Source: JACRPI01 sp041671005
GTDB lineage: Archaea; Nanobdellota; Nanobdellia; Woesearchaeales; DSVV01
Reading direction: 5' to 3'
Length of the DNA stretch: 16,027 nt
Assembly (NCBI GenBank): GCA_041671005.1
Contig: JBAZCJ010000022.1
Location: forward strand, 1 to 16,027
The notes below the pieces were generated by a model, which saw nothing but the letters and a program-made list of their open reading frames with translations, was not told the DNA's origin and did not search any database. A program made the translations under genes and the position numbers. Of this stretch, positions 13,289 through 16,027 are shown piece by piece (positions within the stretch are counted from its first letter, which is position 1; each line of letters begins with the position of its first letter).

Positions 13289-14500
13289 ATGTTTCACAAA
13301 CGAGTGCTTTCCAATGGTTTAACTATTATTCATAATCCTGTTGTTTCTGAGACAGTTACTGTTGAATTTTCAGTCCATACAGGAAGTGTTGCTGAAACTT
13401 CTGCCGAAGCAGGTTTATCTCATTTTCTTGAGCATTTACTTTTTGAAGGAACAGTAAAACGACCGTCTTCAAAGATTATTGCTAATGAAATTGAAAAATA
13501 TGGAGGAGAATTTAATGCAGCAACCTCTCCTGAACGCACATTTTATTATGTGAAAATCGCAAAAAAGCATTTTACGGTTGCTTTAGATATATTGTCAGAT
13601 ATGTTCAGTAACTCTCTTTTGGATGCAGGTAAAATTGAAAAAGAGCGTAAAGTTATTCTTGATGAAATCAATATTGTTAACGATAATCCTCGACATTATC
13701 AATGGATATTATTTAATAAAGCATTGTATGGTAAACATCCTGCTGCAAAACCTGTTTATGGAAATCTTGCAGCACTTAAAAAAATAACTCGACAACAGAT
13801 TCTTTCTAATTTTCAAAAGCACTATATCCCTTCACAGATTACAGTTCTTATTGTTGGCGATATTCCTCATGCAATGGATTCTGTAGAAAAAATATGTGGA
13901 TTATGGAAATTTCATAGTTTACCTCAATTGTCTTCTGTAAACATGGTTCCTTATACTAAAAAAATGTTAAAGGAAAAAAAGAAATTAAGTCAATCATATT
14001 TAGTTTTAGGGTATCAAACAGTTGTTCGTGCACATTCTGATAGTATTATTTTAGATGTTATATGTGGAATTCTTGGTAGAGGACAATCTGGTTGGCTTTT
14101 TGATGAAATTCGCGCAAAACGAGGACTTTGTTATTCAGTCGGTATAGATTATGATGGTGCAAAGAGTTACGGGGGTATTGGTGTTTATTGTGGTATGCAT
14201 AAAAAAAATATTCCAAAGGTACAATCACTTATTCTTGAACAATTTGAAAAATTAAAAAATGTTTCTGAGACAGATGTTTCTGAAGCAAAGACTTTTGTTG
14301 AAGGAGTATTAGCATTACGACATGAAAATACTGCGTCTTATGCAGAAGAACTTGCATATTGGCATTTTGTAGCATCCTTGGAGCAATATCATCAGTATAT
14401 TTCTCGATTGCAGAAGATTACTGCAGCAGATGTTCAGCGAGTTGCTAAAAAGTATTTTACTCAAGATTATACAATGGCTGTGTTGGAACAGGAGAAGTAA
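13289..14500 (+). CDS. M16-family zinc metallopeptidase (processing-peptidase-like)
   Basis: M16 enzymes degrade or process peptides in a clam-shell chamber. The 403-residue product is a single half of the M16B type (two similar domains), so it would act as a homodimer. The inverted zinc motif HxxEH is at residues 45-49 (SHFLEHLLF), with the third ligand Glu126 (VILDEI) at the usual 77-residue distance. YGGEFNAATSPERTFYY (71-87) is the following family motif. The C-terminal half has GRGQSGWLFDEIRAKRG and then GLCYSV, the Arg/Tyr substrate-binding pair region. Both catalytic and C-terminal elements are present, so it is likely active. The frame is open upstream to 13202, but the ATG at 13289 matches family N-termini and the TATA spacing. 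Confidence 0.93.
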   Translation: MFHKRVLSNGLTIIHNPVVSETVTVEFSVHTGSVAETSAEAGLSHFLEHLLFEGTVKRPSSKIIANEIEKYGGEFNAATSPERTFYYVKIAKKHFTVALDILSDMFSNSLLDAGKIEKERKVILDEINIVNDNPRHYQWILFNKALYGKHPAAKPVYGNLAALKKITRQQILSNFQKHYIPSQITVLIVGDIPHAMDSVEKICGLWKFHSLPQLSSVNMVPYTKKMLKEKKKLSQSYLVLGYQTVVRAHSDSIILDVICGILGRGQSGWLFDEIRAKRGLCYSVGIDYDGAKSYGGIGVYCGMHKKNIPKVQSLILEQFEKLKNVSETDVSEAKTFVEGVLALRHENTASYAEELAYWHFVASLEQYHQYISRLQKITAADVQRVAKKYFTQDYTMAVLEQEK

Positions 14501-14535
14501 TTATAGGATGTTTATATAACTAATAAAGCCTATTA

Positions 14536-15612
14536 TTATCTCGTCACTTGAAATTTCTGGATTTCTTCATATAATTTCATTGCTTTTTTGTCTTCATGCA
14601 ATTTTATTCGAATTGGTTCCATTAATTTGTTTAGATATTCTGTAACTGCAGTTTTCAAATCCATTGGATGTAGTTTCCCTTCTTTAAACAGTGTTTCTAG
14701 TTCTTGATATGATTTAATTGTAAGATCTCCTCCAAATTTTTCTGGTCTTTTAATATGTATTTCACTAAATTTTTCATATATAATATACTTACAATATTCT
14801 AACATTGGATTTTCTTCAATCTTTTTTTCTGGACAATATGCTTTTTTGATTTTTCTTTCAATTTCTTCTTTTGTATCAAGCATAAATATTGCAGTGTCAG
14901 GTTTTGATTTTGACATTTTTAACGCAATGCCTCTTTCTGCACCAGTTAGTTCTTCTTTTGGAGGTTCTCCAAGACCCATAAGCATATGATGGCTAACAAC
15001 AATTGGTTTTTCATATCCTAATTTTTCTGCAACTTCTCGCGCAAGGACATTAACTTTTCTTTGATCTAAACCTAATTGACATATATCTGCTTTTAAGTAA
15101 AATATGTCTGCTGCTTGCATACAAGGATATAATATTTGCGCTGCACTTAGTGAATCTTTTTCAGATCTTCCCATAATTTCAACAGTACGGAGAATTCTAT
15201 TCATGCTACTATTTCGTGCAACACTCATAACGATTTTCCAATAATTATTGTCTTTGACAAGATCACTTGCCCAGACGAATTCAACATTTTTAACATCCAT
15301 ATCACATGCTTCCCATACATGTTTATAGAATTCTCCTACTTTTTGGATTTTGTCAAGATCACCTGACATTTTGTTATTAGCCCAGGCATGCCAATCTGCA
15401 ATTAACATTTTAAATTTACAGCCTGCTGCTGTCATTTTATTAATATTAATTGCTCGTAATAATCCTTGAGCAATATGAATATTTGTTCCAGAAGGTTCAA
15501 AACCATCATACGCAATAGGATGTTCTTTTGTATCAAAAAGTTTTTTTAATTCTTCATCTGTTAAAACTTCTTCTCCTACTTCTTTTACGAGATTAATTTT
15601 TTTTTGATGCAT
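14536..15612 (-). CDS. tyrS: tyrosyl-tRNA synthetase (archaeal/eukaryal type)
   Basis: TyrRS is a class I synthetase that charges tRNA-Tyr. The 358-residue product has the archaeal layout without the bacterial S4 domain. Tyr35 (AYDGFEPSG) is the tyrosine pocket; HIAQ (46-49) is the HIGH motif; Tyr162, Gln166, Asp169 and Gln184 (YPCMQAADI, then LGLDQRKVN) complete the amino-acid recognition set; KMSKS is at 232-236 (LKMSKSKPDT). The last 100 residues form the helical anticodon-binding domain. The ATG at 15612 is 26 bases from a TATA box on the minus strand. It is divergent from the ABC ATPase gene and convergent with the M16 gene, 35 bases apart. Confidence 0.96.
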   Translation of the reverse strand: MHQKKINLVKEVGEEVLTDEELKKLFDTKEHPIAYDGFEPSGTNIHIAQGLLRAININKMTAAGCKFKMLIADWHAWANNKMSGDLDKIQKVGEFYKHVWEACDMDVKNVEFVWASDLVKDNNYWKIVMSVARNSSMNRILRTVEIMGRSEKDSLSAAQILYPCMQAADIFYLKADICQLGLDQRKVNVLAREVAEKLGYEKPIVVSHHMLMGLGEPPKEELTGAERGIALKMSKSKPDTAIFMLDTKEEIERKIKKAYCPEKKIEENPMLEYCKYIIYEKFSEIHIKRPEKFGGDLTIKSYQELETLFKEGKLHPMDLKTAVTEYLNKLMEPIRIKLHEDKKAMKLYEEIQKFQVTR

Positions 15613-15634
15613 AATCCTTTGTAAGGGTTGTTAT

Positions 15635-15652
15635 TATATAAATCTTTTTAAA
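15635..15652. promoter_or_regulatory. divergent TATA elements of tyrS and the ABC ATPase gene
   Basis: On the minus strand TTATATA (15641-15635) is centred 26 bases before the tyrS ATG. On the plus strand TTTTTAAA (15645-15652) is centred about 27 bases before the ATG at 15675. Confidence 0.5.
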
Positions 15653-15674
15653 TGTGGATTACTTGAATTTTTCT

Positions 15675-16027
15675 ATGCCTGACAATTATATTGTTTTTCA
15701 AGATATTACAAAAAAATTTGGCAGCAAAACCGTTATTAAAGATTTAACTCTTGCTATCCATAAAAATGAAATATTTGGTATTATTGGTAGAAGTGGTGCA
15801 GGAAAAAGTACATTATTAAAAATGCTTATTGGTTTTTATCCTGTTACCTCAGGAAAGATTTTATTTCAAGGTAAAATTCTTAAAGGGTCTGATATTAAAA
15901 TGCACGTTGGCTTTTGTACTCAGGAAAACTCATTTTATCCTGAATTAACAGTGCATGAAAATCTTCAATATTATGGTACTTTGTATGGTCTTTCTCGTAG
16001 TGAATTTAAGAAACGAGAAACAGAATT
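15675..16027 (+). CDS. ABC transporter ATP-binding protein, 5' part
   Basis: The reading frame starts at the ATG at 15675 and runs off the window, so the first 117 residues are visible. It has the start of an ABC nucleotide-binding domain: an aromatic A-loop region (YIVFQDITKKFG), Walker A GRSGAGKST (38-46), and a Q-loop in GFCTQENSFYPELTVHENL (Gln in CTQ). The PELTVHENL and YYGTLYGL wording is typical of the ABC-2 and multidrug/Na+-export ATPase group. The signature, Walker B and H-loop would lie beyond the end. A TATA-like element sits 27 bases before the ATG. The transported substrate is unknown, and a permease gene would be expected next. Confidence 0.9.
   Translation, partial: MPDNYIVFQDITKKFGSKTVIKDLTLAIHKNEIFGIIGRSGAGKSTLLKMLIGFYPVTSGKILFQGKILKGSDIKMHVGFCTQENSFYPELTVHENLQYYGTLYGLSRSEFKKRETE

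Noticed and set aside
14503..14533. ATAGG/CCTAT inverted repeat between the M16 and tyrS genes, considered as a two-way terminator
   Set aside because: Only five perfect pairs around a 21-base loop in AT-rich sequence; archaeal termination usually relies on T-runs, so I do not claim it.
1..16027. CRISPR array, transposon, integrase, toxin-antitoxin pair, tRNA or rRNA
   Set aside because: No regularly spaced repeats, terminal inverted repeats, recombinase motifs, or cloverleaf/rRNA-like segments were seen on either strand.

Overview
The window is a gene-dense, AT-rich stretch of an archaeal chromosome. Evidence for archaea: a one-piece histone-fold protein, Hjc resolvase, EndA tRNA-splicing endonuclease, FEN-1 with a PCNA-binding tail, Trm5, a PAN-type proteasomal ATPase, a TrmB-family regulator, archaeal/eukaryal-type TyrRS and a C/D box sRNA. 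The compact layout and the unusual thymidylate synthase suggest a DPANN-like lineage (for example Woesearchaeota or a relative), but that placement is inference from gene content, not a phylogeny. I see no tRNA, rRNA, CRISPR array, transposon, prophage or plasmid feature. No gene-free stretch exceeds about 155 bases.

Layout. 1-321: 3' end of an eIF-2B-alpha/ribose-1,5-bisphosphate isomerase family gene, converging on and overlapping hjc (290-712, minus). 807-1016: histone, sharing a TTAA stop overlap with convergent rnz (1013-1912, minus). 1913-2064: intergenic region with an unexplained inverted repeat. 2065-2565: small membrane-anchored protein. 2610-3971: three-part thymidylate synthase. 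4022-4555: endA. 4588-6173: two-gene operon of an unknown winged-helix/nuclease-like protein and a lipoprotein. 6163-7975 (minus): overlapping operon of an orphan protein, a HIT-domain protein and a Nudix hydrolase, divergent from a TrmB-family regulator (8048-8794); an inverted repeat lies between them over the regulator's TATA box. 8828-10877: fen1-trm5 pair. 10883-10946 (minus): C/D box sRNA. 10980-12116 (minus): PAN. 12206-13246 (minus): M24 aminopeptidase, divergent from an M16 peptidase (13289-14500). 14536-15612 (minus): tyrS. 15675-end: 5' part of an ABC transporter ATPase.

Regulatory style. Nearly every first gene has an AT-rich TATA element centred about 25-28 bases before its start codon, the distance at which archaeal TATA boxes sit from the transcription start. 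Most mRNAs are therefore probably leaderless. Genes inside operons overlap or abut the previous stop, and one (the lipoprotein) has a clear Shine-Dalgarno sequence.

Most genes are housekeeping: chromatin, recombination and replication repair, tRNA maturation and modification, dTMP synthesis, proteolysis and tRNA charging. The strongest unlabelled item is the C/D box sRNA, with its own promoter directly behind the pan stop codon. The most system-like unknown is the TrmB-regulated orphan/HIT/Nudix operon.
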